From Manduca sexta (Eukaryota; Arthropoda; Insecta; Lepidoptera; Sphingidae): a stretch of 64,000 nucleotides of DNA. The stretch is from the NCBI RefSeq assembly GCF_014839805.1, contig NC_051129.1, positions 4,592,920-4,656,919 of the forward strand. The letters run 5' to 3'. Positions 34,450-47,541 of this stretch are shown piece by piece. Under the pieces are notes generated by a model. It worked only from the letters and a program-made list of their open reading frames with translations. It was not told the origin of the DNA and searched no databases. The translations under genes were made by a program, and so were the position numbers. Positions within the stretch are counted from its first letter, which is position 1, and every line of letters starts with the position of its first letter.

Positions 34450-34936
34450 CGCAGTCAGTGACAAACCAACTAAAAAGTATAACCTTGTATCTTCTGTTAC
34501 AAAAATACGTTGTCAGTATCTCTTAATCACATGTACAAATATTAGCACTGGTAGCAGTAAAAGAATTTGTAGTACGCAACGGAAATTATGAAAACCCGTT
34601 GATAAAAATTCACGGTCATTTCACACCTATAACACTACCTTTCACAGCCGAGGTCCACTAACAGACTCCGCAAAGATTCACAAGGTGACACGAATTAGTG
34701 TACTTAACTGAGGTCTTCATGTGGGTCAAGGTATGGTGGAATTGGTAACGATTTAAGTAACAATGGGTTCGGCATATAGTACACAAGATGGGTTATCTTA
34801 GACCTTCCTGACGAATCCGGTACACTTTTGAAAAATCCATTCTATTTCATTGATTTTAGTTGCTCTCGTTAGGTGTGTAACCACGGAATTTGTGGTTAAA
34901 GTAATTTTAGTAGAAATAGCTAAAATTTTATGAATA
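34450..34936. other. No gene seen
   Basis: A+T-rich with no recognised feature. Confidence 0.45.
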
Positions 34937-35101
34937 ATAACTCTTGGCCGCGACTCCGTTCGCCTGAAATAATTGAATAAAGACTACAGCACTCCAGACT
35001 AATGGTTCCTATTAATGAAAGAATTTTCAAAATCAGTGCAATAGTTCCAGAAATAAACCTCAAAAAACAAACACAACATTTCCTCTTCATATTAGTAAAG
35101 A
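34937..35101 (-). mobile_element. Decayed short Helitron
   Basis: On the minus strand it starts TCTTTACTAATATGAAGAGG. It keeps GGAACTATTGCACTGATTTT and a GCGAACGGAGTCGCGGCCAA end, where CTAG is degraded. Confidence 0.5.
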
Positions 35102-35646
35102 TTTAGATGGAGTAAGCAAACACTTACTAAGTGGTACAATTTAGTTATTCCAGTCATTTCATATACACCCAGAATAAGTTTTTTGACAAAATTTTATCTA
35201 CCCACAATTACATTCAATACCCAAACACTAACTATTGTTAACAATGTTATTGACGCCTATTAGTCAAGTCATCATCGATTATTTTATTGTTATTGCACAA
35301 GAGAAATTAAACTTGTAACTTGAAAGGTTGTTTGTAACTATAATCAACTCGACGTTAATAGCACTTTGCTTTGGTATGATGGCTTTACCACTTGTAAGCG
35401 CTAAAACGAATAAAAGTGTAAATGAGTTTGGAAATGAGAAGCTTCCACTTAAAGGTTAATTAGACCGGCATTAAGAAGGTAGCCCGCGCTATCATTCCGT
35501 TTGCTTCTATTTTTAAACCGTAAACTCCTTAATTAATTCGTTCTGAAACGCCAGGATTAGATTTTAAATTTAATCCGTCGACGCTGTGGTACTAATACCA
35601 TTACCTTAGTATTAATACTACAGTATTTATCTAATATATCAACTTA
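35102..35646. other. No gene seen
   Basis: A+T-rich; no recognised element. Confidence 0.45.
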
Positions 35647-35942
35647 TTAGGTGTAACGAGCGGCTTCGCCTTTGTGAAAAGCCTTTCCAGGTACAAAATT
35701 TATTTAAAAACAGTTGGACGTCAGCGACATCTTTTTAAAAAAAAACACACACACACAAAAAATTCCATCATTACTCATGGGAGCAAATTACCGTAATAAA
35801 AAGTAGCGTATATATTATCCAGTACGTGGTCTACCCGAGTGGCAAATTTCATCCAAATCCGTTCAGCTGTTTTTGCATTCATTTCTATTATCGAGACGCC
35901 CAAACGTGGTCACAAACTTTCGCATTTATAATATTTGTAAGA
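35647..35942 (-). mobile_element. Decayed Helitron of a third type
   Basis: On the minus strand it starts TCTTACAAATATTATAAATG and CGAAAGTTTG. It contains GCTGAACGGATTTGGATGAA and ends GGCGAAGCCGCTCG...CTAA, near the expected CTAG. The pattern is that of abundant lepidopteran Helitrons. A short (CA)n lies inside. Confidence 0.6.
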
Positions 35943-38314
35943 TAAGATAATGTAGTAAGAAATAACATACTTTAAAGTGGTCCATCCGAGGAAAATTTTA
36001 ATTGATAAGTCTATTTTAACTTTCTTAATATAATTTAATCCACATAGCCCTTAGATTTATTGCAACGGCCCTACCTACTCACTGAGATTATCCTATCGGC
36101 GCTTGTGCAATATTATTTACTTCTTCATTAATTTCATTATACAAAGTGTAAGAAAAATACACAGAATAAAAAAGGAACGTTGTCCCTTTCCGTACTGTTT
36201 AAATATGCATTACGTTCCTTTGTTCCAAAATATTACATGCATACTTTAGGGTCACATACTCCGACCCAGAGATCGAGGTCAGTGGCATGTATAATGGATC
36301 GGAACTGATTACAGTTAAGCCTTTTTGTATCCAAGATTTGTTCTTAATCCGTCCATTAATTGTAAAGATCGATTAAGACAATATTTTTAACAAGGAAAGG
36401 TCTCTGATTGGTTCACGGTTCATCACAAATTTTCTTAAGAATAAATACTATATTATGTATTTGTTTGTATTTGTATGCATCGCATCTCATGCAATTCTAA
36501 CTTCATTCTTGTAAATTGATTTTCATATTATTTCTCATAAAATTAAACTCAATACTAAAATACACATGATATACAGAATTAACATTCCAGATTCTGGCTA
36601 CCAGACAATAGCCTTTCGCGTCGCAGCATTCAGATAAATAAGCATAACTTTTGATATTTTTATGGCCCTTCTTGAACATATATATCCGATAATTACATAA
36701 AGTACGCTAGTGGTTTCATAGACATGGTCAACACGCCTGATTCAAGTCAAGATCAAAGTGACAATGATACTGAATACATGTTACGTAAATTCGCTGAAAA
36801 CCTCACCTTCGACATGTAATCGAGCTATCAACATTGGCATTTATATGTTAACCACTTGTATTGCCGTAAATATAGATGGTTAGGAACAAATCAATCAAAA
36901 TTGGATTTGAAGTTTTTATGAATTTAATTTAAAACACATTTTTATGGCTATTTTGAATCCAAAATATGTTTTTTTAATTACCCAATAAAAATAACGTCTT
37001 CGATGTTAATGATTATAATCTTAATATTAAAATTAGGCATCACTTTAAGGCAAACATGTTGCTTCGGCTTCGAATTGAGGCGTTGTATCGACCGGTCGTA
37101 TTAATTCGGCAATAACCATATCATCTATGGATTTCTAACCTTGTAATGGTAGCTTTAGTCATTTCTTTCGCAATACATTTTATGTAACTATTTTTACACA
37201 CTTGTAAAAATAGTTACATAAGATTGTTGTTAAGAATTAAAGTAAATTCTTTATTTCACTGAAAAAATCACGCATCTTATACATAAAGGTCTCCTAATTA
37301 ATATTAATTATTAAGAAAAGGTAAATAAATAAACTAATGATTATTTGAACAACATAAACGATATTTAATAAGAATAAAAAAAATAATCATTTGTTACAAT
37401 CAGTCGAACAGACAATAAGAAACAATGCATGTGCTAATACGTGTTATGAAACACCTACCTCGTAGTTACAGTAGTTCTCTTCACAAGTGTTATAGTAATC
37501 CAACGCTCAGAACTAACATACAAGATATGGATGTAATGGATATTTGACTGGAGCCCAGGTTGCACCACTGAATACCCCTTCAGGAATGGCGTGATGAGTG
37601 TTATGTTTGTTTATTTATTGTTATAGAGACTACTGATAACAATTAAAATTTCCAATACATTCATACGGACATTTCTCTGTCTACTGGAATTGAATTCAAC
37701 TACACTACCCATCATATAACAATGAACCGATGCTCCACGAATATAAGCTACTTTTCATATTAAAACACAAAAATCGTAAGGTGGGTGATCTTCATAATAA
37801 TTGACCTATAGACACCTCGCGATATGGCGCCAAAATATATATATTTCCCAAGTTCCTTGTTAATTTATACGACCATCAATCCAGCCATATCTGGACACCT
37901 TTCAATATTCGTATTGGGTATGAATATATTTCTGCATCGCACTTACATGGGAGAAATAATCGCCCACTTACTTTTAATGCAATTGTCACAATTGTCTCTA
38001 CGTAAAATGGATTTTATTGTTCAAAATGTCACGAATAATAAATCATTGCTTTTGTTTATTCAGCGAAATGTCGCTTCGGATATGGATTTTCATCTGATTT
38101 ATTAAATCTGATGGAATTTAAATTCATGATATCCCGGATAATACAAATTAATTGGAAGCCAGATCACTTATTCTCAATGATTCAATAAATTGAAAACTAT
38201 CAATGCCTACTCGATCATTCGTCGATGTATATACTTTAAGTCCACATCTGAACAGTTAAATAGTTTTCTATACCAGAATTTATTGATCTAATTGACATTT
38301 CTTTTCACCACCAG
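35943..38314. other. No gene seen
   Basis: A+T-rich. Contains the perfect hairpin at 37180-37221. A 93-codon frame at 37824-38105 starts ATGGCGCC but has no recognisable domain and very A+T-rich codons. Confidence 0.4.
37180..37221. repeat. 19-bp perfect hairpin with 4-nt loop
   Basis: TTATGTAACTATTTTTACA (37180-37198) and its exact reverse complement (37203-37221) are separated by CACT. No transposon boundary is recognisable around it. Confidence 0.9.
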
Positions 38315-38431
38315 TTCAGATCCCGTTTATACATCGTATAGGTCATTTATTCCCGAAGAGGTCCAGATGGACTCCTCGGAAGACTTGACGGAAACTACGT
38401 TGGCGTTACCAAAAATAGCGGTCCACAATTT
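38315..38431 (+). CDS. Candidate internal exon D (117 nt), unrecognised
   Basis: The acceptor is strong (ATTTCTTTTCACCACCAG) and the donor good (CACAATTT, then GTAAGC). Only one frame is open, starting and ending in phase 2. It codes for 38 complete residues beginning SDPVYTSYRSFIPEEVQMD and ending ALPKIAVHN, an acidic Ser/Thr-rich segment without cysteine. The combination of a pyrimidine tract, unique open frame and consensus donor makes this one of the better exon candidates. It cannot join directly to exon B (43322), which needs phase 1. It can join in frame to exon C if C starts at the second AG (56851). I recognise no family. Confidence 0.42.
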
Positions 38432-41400
38432 GTAAGCGGGAGTCCACGAAAATGTATCTGGTATGAAAGTAAAATACTAAAATGTTGGCTTGAATTCACC
38501 TAGCAATGTAGGCAGATACTATTGTTAGGGGTCGTAAGAGGCACGGTGACCGGAACATAACTGTCCAAACGCCCCTCGCGATGGCTGGGCGGTAGTTGTA
38601 ATGCACTCTCTGCGAATCCAAAAAAAGGATCTATGAAAAAAAAGAGTTTGAGGACCTCTAGTATAGGGGCTTCTCATATCGCATTTTTGTGCTATCTGAC
38701 AGAATGGTATTTAGTACGGCGTGATTATAGAATCTGATAGATCTTAGAAGTCTCCGATAAACTAACCCAAGTAGTACACTTGACCTACATCCGATTAATG
38801 CAACAAATAGTAACAGTAGCTTCATTTAATTTAACCTTCAATTATTTTGTTATATCATCAATAACTGAAATAGCAGCTAAACGTACAACATATTTATTAT
38901 CTGTCTTATTTGTAATGGAAACAATGAGTCTGATTTTTTAAATAAAGCTATGTTTGTTTCACATTACTTTATGAATGAGTTTTGATTTTGTTGCAGTGGT
39001 GTTTTTAACCATTTACTGCACTTTAATTTTGATAGTAAACCCAATTTGCAAATTAATATAATTATCAGAGAAGTTTTCCTTCATTATCAAAAAAAACCTT
39101 TCACCTTCAATACGAATTGTTATTTCACAATGTGGTTCACAACTACCATCAATTACGCTCTTTTTGACAGTTTTATTTGTTTAATTAAGTAATCGTTGCA
39201 TTTCAATCACGAAAGAGCCATTTAAAGCATCGCGAATTGAATATTAAAATAGTCACAAAAAGAAAAGTAATATCACAAAATTGATGGATAATCATAAATA
39301 TATCACGGATTTTGACGATACGGCAAGAGATAAATCACAGGCTGTCGTTCTATTTTCTGTATCAACACCTACGCACTACCGATAAGCAAAAATATCCCTA
39401 TATTTTTAGAACACTGACCTTCACTATTAAAAGCACAATTCATCATAAACGTAACATCATACTAGCAGAATCTACGTAAAATTTCACGACTCGCAAACCG
39501 TCAAGCGATTCCAACTACTAATCCGCAGGGATAGGGATCAAAACTGTTTCGAATATCTAGAACGTGGAGATAAGTTGTTTTGTGTAAGCATAATAAATTG
39601 GTGGCTAGTAAAAAACAAGCTTAATTGCAGACGAGAGTGTCGGCTTATTAACGTAACGAAGTGGGTGCGACAGACCGCCAGCCTACAACGGTAGTCGCGA
39701 ACTATTCTAAATAACTCGGTCGATATTAGAATCTAGATCTGCCCTAAATGGGTATAAACACGGGTACCGTACTCCCAAATAGTACCGGTAATTGAAGATA
39801 TGACATCAAGTAAATATTTATAGGAACCAGTAAATAATTTAAGTCTGTGATTAATTTATGTTTCGTAGTCATTCACAAATTGTATCACGTAGGGGAGAAA
39901 ATAACAGCACGAAACCTTGATTAGTTACGTTTCTCGGCAAGTGGTATGGAATTATCTGAGCAATAAATATTTACTGCAAGAAATCTTCGCTACTTGTGTT
40001 TATATAGGAAGTAATATATGCTATAATAAAAATATTTATTTATACATAATTCACCTTATTATTTCGTTGTTATTGTATTTAGTAATTTTAGTTCTTTTCG
40101 TTTTTACTTACGTTAAGCAAGAATGTTACCAAGTACTCATGAAAACCCTATTTAAGTCAAATGTCCCACTCACAGTATACAGGCAGTAGTCCCAAGGAAG
40201 AAAAAAGTAAAAGCTTATTCAACCTACGTGATAGTAGACCGAGTTATCATTTTCATTTACAAATACACGAGCATGCAACACGTTGCTAAAATATAAATGG
40301 TGAAAGGTGCAAACGTAAGATTAAAGTTTTGCTTCGTATTAATAATCTTGCTATTGATTTTCACTTCTACTTATTTGATCTCTCTTGAATTTCTGTTTCC
40401 ATTGATAGATATTAATAAATTGATCATTATTACTTAACAGTAGAGTTGATAATGAATCTTAAGAATTAATAATCTGATTTTGATTAAGTTAAGGATATCA
40501 TAAAATACCAACGTCTTAATAACAATAACCCCCACCATTGGAATATCAACCTTATTTTTATAGCAATACAATCTGCTTGTGAAGCTAAAAGCTCATACAA
40601 CCGTGATCGTTCGCAGCTTCCACCCCTGTAAATCATGTTTAGACTATCCGATCGAAAACTGGATAATTGCCAAACGTGCCATGAACGCTCGTCTAGCCCC
40701 CTAAAATGGTTTCTGAAGCGTGAAAGCACTAAGGAGGCATGCTAGGCATTAGCATCATGGCGTTGCGTTACATAAAAATGGACGACTAAACGGTAAATAC
40801 TATAATATTTAACCATACAATTCAATACGATTGCTTGCTTCCATAAAATAACTATTGAAAAACAAATTATCATTGTAATATCTTAAACATCTATTTATTC
40901 CTATCTATTTTTGAAAAATTATATTATATACGTAATTAATATATTAATACAACTGGTATGTAATGAAAAACAACCTGTCGTAAATACTTTTAAATAAAAA
41001 AAGTGAATTCGTTTATAATTCTGGTTAAACCTTTTTTAATTCAATAAGAGCTAATTCAAATATACAGACAGTAAAAACAGACTAATATCTGTCAATTATA
41101 CTAATGAATCCACTTAAGAAAGCCCGTAAGTACTTGTTTCTGATAAAATATTTCTCACTGAACGGTCACATCTGGTTTTGAATAACATTCACAAAATTTT
41201 TATACAATTTAATCCTTAATTTATTGCATATTGCAACGCCTCCAATGGCAAAGTTGTCGTCTTCGGAAACGCCGATAATTTCGAAACTGCCACAAGAAAA
41301 TTATTTTGCAAAATATCTGCATTCGACTCATAAAATTGCAAAATAAGTTATATACGTAATTTGTAACGAAATATTTGAGTATGATTGCCTTTAAATGTCT

Positions 41401-41509
41401 CACGGTAAGAGTATTTATGCGTCGAAAATTGTAAATAAAATATCCTTTGTAACAAACTTAAGTTACGGAATGGTAAAATTAACACGTAATACTGTTTCGG
41501 TTACAAAAA
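38432..41509. other. No supported gene; a weak further exon candidate
   Basis: A repeat-like G+C-richer stretch at 38510-38640 follows exon D. At 39529-39583 a 55-nt open segment (DRDQNCFEYLERGDKLFC) lies between an AG and GTAAGC; its start phase fits exon D, but its acceptor is weak. The remainder is A+T-rich. Confidence 0.35.
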
Positions 41510-41831
41510 GCGGCGATAGCCTAGTTGGGTGTGGAACGGACTGCCGAGACGAATGTCCGCAGGTTCAATTCCCAAGAGCACACACCTCTGACTTTTCTAA
41601 AAAATCATGTGTGTATTCTTTGTGAATTTATCGTTCGCTTTAACGGTGAAGGAAAACATCATGAGGAAACCTGCACATCTGAGCAATTCTCTAAAGGAAT
41701 TTCGAAGGTGTGTGAAGTCTACCAATCCGCACTAGGCCAGCGTGGTGGACTAAGGCCTAATGCCTCTCAGTAGTAGAGGAGGCCCGTGCTCAGCAGTGGG
41801 CAAGTATATAATACAGGGCTGATATTATTAC
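41510..41831 (+). repeat. Metulj-like SINE, full length (copy 4)
   Basis: The best preserved copy. It reads CGGCGATAGCCTAGTTGGG, GGAACGGACTGCCGAGACGA, a B box (GCAGGTTCAATTCCC), CTTTAACGGTGAAGGAAAAC, GGCCAGCGTGGTGGACTAAG, and the tail CAGGGCTGATATTATTA. Two open frames crossing it are translated SINE. Confidence 0.92.
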
Positions 41832-43321
41832 TATTTTGGATAATGAAAGTCTTGCATGAGAAATACTACCTATGGAATAATCAATTAATATATAATAATA
41901 GTTAATTAATAACCTCAAAATATATGAATGAATATAGGTTTCTTTGTCTCGCTTTAAGTTGCATTCATGTCCAACGTAGTACATAGATAGTAAAAATTAT
42001 TTTGTCAATTTTCGGGCTATGTTTTACTTTATGTATGGCAAAGTTGACTCTATCTGACGGTATTAACTAGTACACAGAATAGTACAAATAAAATGTTATG
42101 TTAGGAAAAGGAAACATTAATACCTGTATTTTTTTAAATAGTTCATTAATAATATCTTACTTCAATACATTAATTCAAAATATTAACTTGTATTATTGTC
42201 TAGGAATATTTCTTTCTGAAAAACACTCCCGGATACTGTTTATTTTATAAAATGAGAATACAATAATTTATTTTTTTACCTACTGCTTAGATGATTGACC
42301 TCTAAATCTAAAAAAAAGTCTTATAAAATATTTTTTCCATGCATAAAAAACGTAAATTAAGTCATATCTCCTAGGGTCATGTTAGGTCAATAGAAAAATA
42401 GAAGAATAATTTACTTTATGAATACTGGTTCTTAGATATCTGATATTTTAGGTCGATTTCAACATTAACAAAATATATTCGTAGTAAATATTTATAATTA
42501 TTGTGTAATTTTTTAGTTAATATTGGTACCTACGGACTTTGCTTTCCACACGTGAATAATGAAGGACATTCGATTCGACATTTCGAATTAAGATAGAACC
42601 ATAGTCAGAAAGAGACATTGACTATGTTCCTACAGTAGGAATAAGTATCATGTTGTCACAAGGGATTACTCAAAGTGATTCTTATAATAAAGAACCTATA
42701 CTGTTTTCATACTAATAAAACTCAGCAAACAAACAAGTGACTCAATATTCCATCTTTACTTCAACAAGCATGATTTCGTCAGATTTAAAAGTAACCTCTG
42801 TTTCCACCTCCGACCCTACCGAAACAATTGGATTTGTGAACAATAAACGCACGTAGGTTCGCGTGTAAAACAATTAAAGTATCCGTACAATTGCAATCAT
42901 TCAATTGAAAATCTCTGTGCTTCCGTACATTCTAAATGATATAACAGTTGGTGCAACATATATTACGTAAATAATCCCATTGTTGCTAGTTTCGGATGTT
43001 TGTCAATGATGATTTGAAGTGTATCAGTTTTCATTTTTCACTGATGTTTCATGTTTTGTTCTTTTTAGTAGGTATTTGAATCAAAGTCATAGTATTGATT
43101 CGTTTTATTTATTTAGATTGTCGATATATTACTTGTTCTATGTCATTCACCTCCAAAAGAACTTAGTTTCGAGCCGTATGCTTAAAAACTAAAACCATTT
43201 CTCTCCTACCCAAGAAAGGAGAACCAGATAAAAATGACGTCGTTTACTAAATTCTTTTCTTTTCTTCCCTATTGAAATGTTACGCGCAGTCATTTTTATC
43301 TGCTTTCACCTTTCTCCACAG
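41832..43321. other. No gene seen; ends in a splice acceptor
   Basis: A+T-rich. The last 40 bp (ATCTGCTTTCACCTTTCTCC then ACAG) form a good polypyrimidine tract leading into exon B. Confidence 0.5.
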
Positions 43322-43613
43322 ATCCTCAAGAGTTGGCGCGGCAGAACAAGATCACCAAGCAGATTCTAGAAGCATTCATTCAGAAGAAACTTGGATTGAG
43401 GACTAACAACATAAGAACACCTTCTATAACTGATATACTACCGATAAGAATACAGACAGAGGAACGTAATGTGAGAGAATCTAGTGGAAAAGATCTAGAG
43501 GAAGAAGAAGAAGAAATTTTGGAAGAGACACAAGAGCAGGAAGCGCCGGAAGACGACAGTTTACAAAGCGTCGAAACAGAACAGATCGATTCTATTTACG
43601 ATTCAGATGGCAC
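43322..43613 (+). CDS. Candidate internal exon B, acidic; weak TGF-beta-propeptide resemblance
   Basis: A strong acceptor opens a single frame entered in phase 1. It reads PQELARQNKITKQILEAF and continues QKKLGLRTNNIRTPSITDIL; a Glu-rich segment (EEEEEEILEE) and DSLQSVETEQIDSIYDSDG follow. No ATG is present, so it is not a first exon. The end is uncertain: GTATAA at 43614 (phase 2) or GTTTAT at 43621 (phase 0), both weak donors. The pattern I-x-x-Q-I-L-x(n)-K-L-G-L-R-x-x-N-I resembles the first helix of TGF-beta-superfamily propeptides (activin/myostatin type), but with a four-residue insertion. That is a guess, not an identification. Base composition and codon order look clearly coding compared with the flanks. 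Confidence 0.5.
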
Positions 43614-45764
43614 GTATAATGTTTATTATTTATTTGTTTCCAAAACATTCAATACTTCTGGAAAAAAGAACAAATTCTCTATAAGTAGCTTTAAGACTAA
43701 CATTCTTTAAGCCGTTAATGAGTAAGTGTCAATGATCTCATTATGGTTAAATATTAATTTAAACGTTGGCCGAAAAATCGCAATTCTGCGTTAGCAAAGA
43801 TCACGACCTATTACAAATATATAACACAAACATTAAGTAAGAACCAAACATACGTGAGTAAATTCTATATGAGAATTATTCCTAACTAGGATCAAATATA
43901 ACGCAACAGCAGTGAGAAGGTTGTGGCCAAATTACAACTTAATGGCAAACATTATAGTTTTGTATTTTTAGTTGGTAATTTGTTTATCGCTGGTTTTTAG
44001 GTCTCAAAAACCAGGATTGGCAAAATGTTAAATTGCTGCAATCACGATAAGTTAGTTACTTTCATCCAGAATAATACTTATTATATATACTTAGTTAGTA
44101 ATATTTGTATATTTATATTACACTAAAGTCCATTCTAGGAGAAATGTTCCAGATATTTTTTAAAGATTACATTTTATCTGTGTTAGTTCGGGAGTCGATC
44201 TATAATTGCGCCTTTCATATAAAGCTAGATTCAATAATTCTATCCATGATTTTTATGTAAATGGTGTTCATCTCACTCTCCCCGTATTTTACAGTATCCT
44301 AGCCAATTATACTAAACATTTCGTCCTAATTTAGTGCTGTAAAATAGTCATATCCAAAATTAGATACTCAAATGACTATTTACCACAATCATAAAATGAA
44401 ACAAAGCTACTACTACAATCCTTTGTCCGTCATACAATTTTATTATCCTTTTTTAAAAACATAGAGAACACAAAATAAATCATTATAACTTATAGCTGCT
44501 TGTTCGCAAATTGATTTTACACCTGACATTCAAATTCACCTTGACAAGTTCAATGATACGGTAGTTTCGCTATAACCAGCCAACTAGTTGTTAGACGCAC
44601 TAATTTGGACAATTAATATGCACGATTATTTTTATTAAAAGGGTCGGTCAGCAAAGCAAAACATTTCAAACTGGATTTGTGTTACAAAAATATCTAATGT
44701 TTAAAATCCAAATTTATTTTTATTTAGGTTTATGGTTTATGGTTTATGGTTTATTTAGGTTTTTTAATAGGTATAATATGTATTATTACAATAGACAAAG
44801 TTATTGGTAGACATAACTTGAAACTAAATATGATTGGCAATGTTGCATGACAACCTGCGACTTTGGCAAAATATGATAACATGATGCGCGCTGTAATGAA
44901 ACAAACCAATATGATACGTGCATATCTAGTATTTTAATTAAGTCATAAGCGCCATCTGTCTGTCTTTTGACTATAAACATTAAATTATATCAAGATAATG
45001 TTACGTACAATAGGTATGGTGTCCGAAATACAGATATTGCTTAATGTTATTCCCACAAAATCAATAAAGATATTATAAATAAAATTTATAACTCTTCATA
45101 ACGTGCACAGAATATTAAACATAGTGCCATTCTGATTTCTAACCGAATCTTGAGACGTTTACATGAATTCATAGATGGCGTTGACTAACACGGGAAGAAA
45201 AGCTATAATAATTTATAATAACGAGATTTTAGCTGACGTCTATGTATTCAGTAAGAAACTGAGACCATCTGGGAAAGATGAAAACATCCGACTGATATCT
45301 AAGTCGAGGTCTACCTATAGTTTGTAAGTAATTTTCTTTAGTAAAATATGCACGTTGCATAGTTTCGCGTCCGTCTTTCGACAGCAGAAATATTCTCCCC
45401 GATGCTAAATGCTAATATAATACGACATAAATAATAACAGTTCGATATATAATACAATTGTCCCCACATTGCACTGGTTATAAAGTTTCATTCTACGATT
45501 TGGTCGAAGTATGCCCTTAGTATGTATAGCCAGTTTTGTCTTCTTCATATCGTCGACGGACCAGCTCAAGCATTTGGTACCACGAGCGATGATTTAAATA
45601 TTTAATTACAAATAAGTAAAACAAGAACATAAATGTGGATTATTAATAAAACATTTATTAGGGAAATACGTAATCTGGTCACGTTTTTCTTAAAAATATT
45701 GAAGGAGTTAATATTTTAATTACAGTTTTACATAAGAATATAACTTTTTGTTTACTTTAATTGC
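43614..45764. other. No gene seen
   Basis: A+T-rich, with a small tandem run of GGTTTAT units near 44728-44756. Confidence 0.45.
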
Positions 45765-45945
45765 ACTGCCTTGCTAGAGTAGTTGTATTCCCTGCGCGGT
45801 ACGACATTTGCTCTGAGGTTTTGAGTTCAAATCCCGGGTTGAACAATGTGATTTTGGGACAGAACACACACGGCAAAAAGTTTGTGCTCCACTTACACCT
45901 CGCCTACCCCTTTGAGGATGAAGGCATTATGTGTGTTCGATTAAT
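45765..45945 (+). repeat. tRNA-derived SINE, family S3
   Basis: Head with a B box (GAGTTCAAATCCCGGG), then ACACACACGGCAAAAAGT, CACCTCGCCTACCCCTTT and GAGGATGAAGGCATTATG. It is shorter in the middle than the 9680 copy. Confidence 0.7.
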
Positions 45946-46204
45946 TTAATTAAAATCGTGAATTCTAAAATCATCGTTTGGGTACTTTTTTATTACGGTT
46001 CGAACTATGATAAATATAAATCACATAGTTTTATTATACTGAATTATCGCTTGCTTTAACGGTGAAGGAAAACGTCGCGAGGAAACCTGCGTATCTGATA
46101 AGTTCTCTATAGGAATTTTGAGGGTGTGTGGAGTCTACCAATTCGCACTAAGCCATCATGGTGGACTAAGGTGTAATCCCACTCAGTAGTAGTGTTGCCC
46201 AAAT

Positions 46205-46320
46205 TCAGTCTTGGTCTTGCAGTCTTGGTCTTGTTCTTGCGTTTTTGCAAGACCAAGACCAAGAACAAGACCGCGTATTTTTAGCAAGACCAAGACCAAG
46301 ACTGACCGTGCAAGACTTGA
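46205..46320. repeat. Palindromic CAAGAC/GTCTTG array, left end of hAT
   Basis: AGTCTTGGTCTTG motifs are followed by GCAAGACCAAGACCAAGA, so this end alone can fold into a long hairpin. A similar array, mainly CAAGACCAAGAC, is at about 47914-48055. Confidence 0.85.
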
Positions 46321-47164
46321 GCAAGAACAAGACATAGCCTGCAAGACTCGTGCGTCTTGCAGCTAGGACTGAGCGCTAGTTCCCTGAGTAGTTAGGTGTA
46401 CCAGTTCGGTGTATAGGTAGGTACGCTTAGGAATTCTATGAGACGCCAAAAACTGTATCAAAGAATATGAAAAACTGGACCTATGCGCATTACGACTAAT
46501 ACCATAAACATTGCGAATAAATAAATATCTATTAAAATCAAACTGAGTGCATGCATAGCTATGTTTTAACCATCGGCACTTTGATAATGCGGCATCAAAG
46601 GTTTTGTACTTACTTCTCAAAGAAATTTGCCGCTTTTCGGAAGTACATGGTTATGATACACGCGCCGGCGGCTTCTTTTGAAATCTAAAACAATCGTTGC
46701 CGCCACGCCGAAATCATAACATTTGACACTATTTGATTGCCGCCATAGGGCGTAGGTATACTCATGCAAAATAATTTCGAATTTTAAGAGTACCTACAGG
46801 TGTTCCAAAGAATAAATAAGTTTCAGAGTGCTTAGAATGAAAATGAATACATTATACTGATCACGCAAGTAGTATTATGATTGGGATAAAATGGTAAGGA
46901 TAGCCCGACTAGAAATTTAAAAGTGCGACCAATGGGGCCCCTCTTGGGCTTCCCTCTTGGGGCCCACTTTGGGATGTCACGCAAAGCCCTCTTGGGCCCC
47001 CATTGGGAAATCCCAAATGGGGCCCAATTGGGAAAGCCCCATCAGATCCCAATCTAAATTTATAAAAATCTAAAATTTCAAAAATCAAAAATAATTTTGA
47101 ATTACGGACTCTGATGGTACTATAACTTTATATTTCGATTAGAAAGTGAACTATTGGTTGAATG

Positions 47165-47245
47165 CATCCTTGTCGTCAGTTGGGCTCGAACTCGGGTCCT
47201 CTTGATCATCAGTCGTTCACGTTACCACTGGTCCAAGCGGGAATA
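47165..47245 (-). repeat. tRNA-like segment inside the hAT
   Basis: On the minus strand, TTGGACCAGTGGTAACGTG looks like an A box and ACCCGAGTTCGAGCCCAACT a B box, with spacing near that of a tRNA gene. The acceptor stem is not closed. A SINE head nested in the hAT is likelier than a tRNA gene. Confidence 0.45.
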
Positions 47246-47399
47246 TTACATTCGTCGCTTTATTTGATGTACATCGAATCAACTAGATGATATTACTAAT
47301 ATTGCGGATAAATGTTTAACATTTGTTTCTGTCTTTTCGTTTATCTTAGTTAGATTTATTCAAGCGGAACTATTAGCAATAATTTACTATTTCAACGTT

Positions 47400-47541
47400 G
47401 GGATTTCCCACTTAAATCCCACTCAAGCCCCAATTAGGAAATGTTAACAATAATTTTTCATTTTTACTTTGGGATTTCCCACTTTGGCCCCACTCGGGTC
47501 CCAATTGGGAAATATTAATAATAATTTTTCATTTTTACTTT
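47400..47541 (+). repeat. Two tandem units of 71 bp inside the hAT
   Basis: GGGATTTCCCACTT starts at 47400 and 47471, and a third GGGAT at 47542. Each unit has a CCCCAATT/CCCAATTGGGAAAT core and AATAATTTTTCATTTTTACT. Confidence 0.8.

Noticed and set aside
37824..38105. 93-codon frame starting ATGGCGCC
   Set aside because: A+T-rich codons, no domain, no splice or promoter support; length is within chance for this much sequence.
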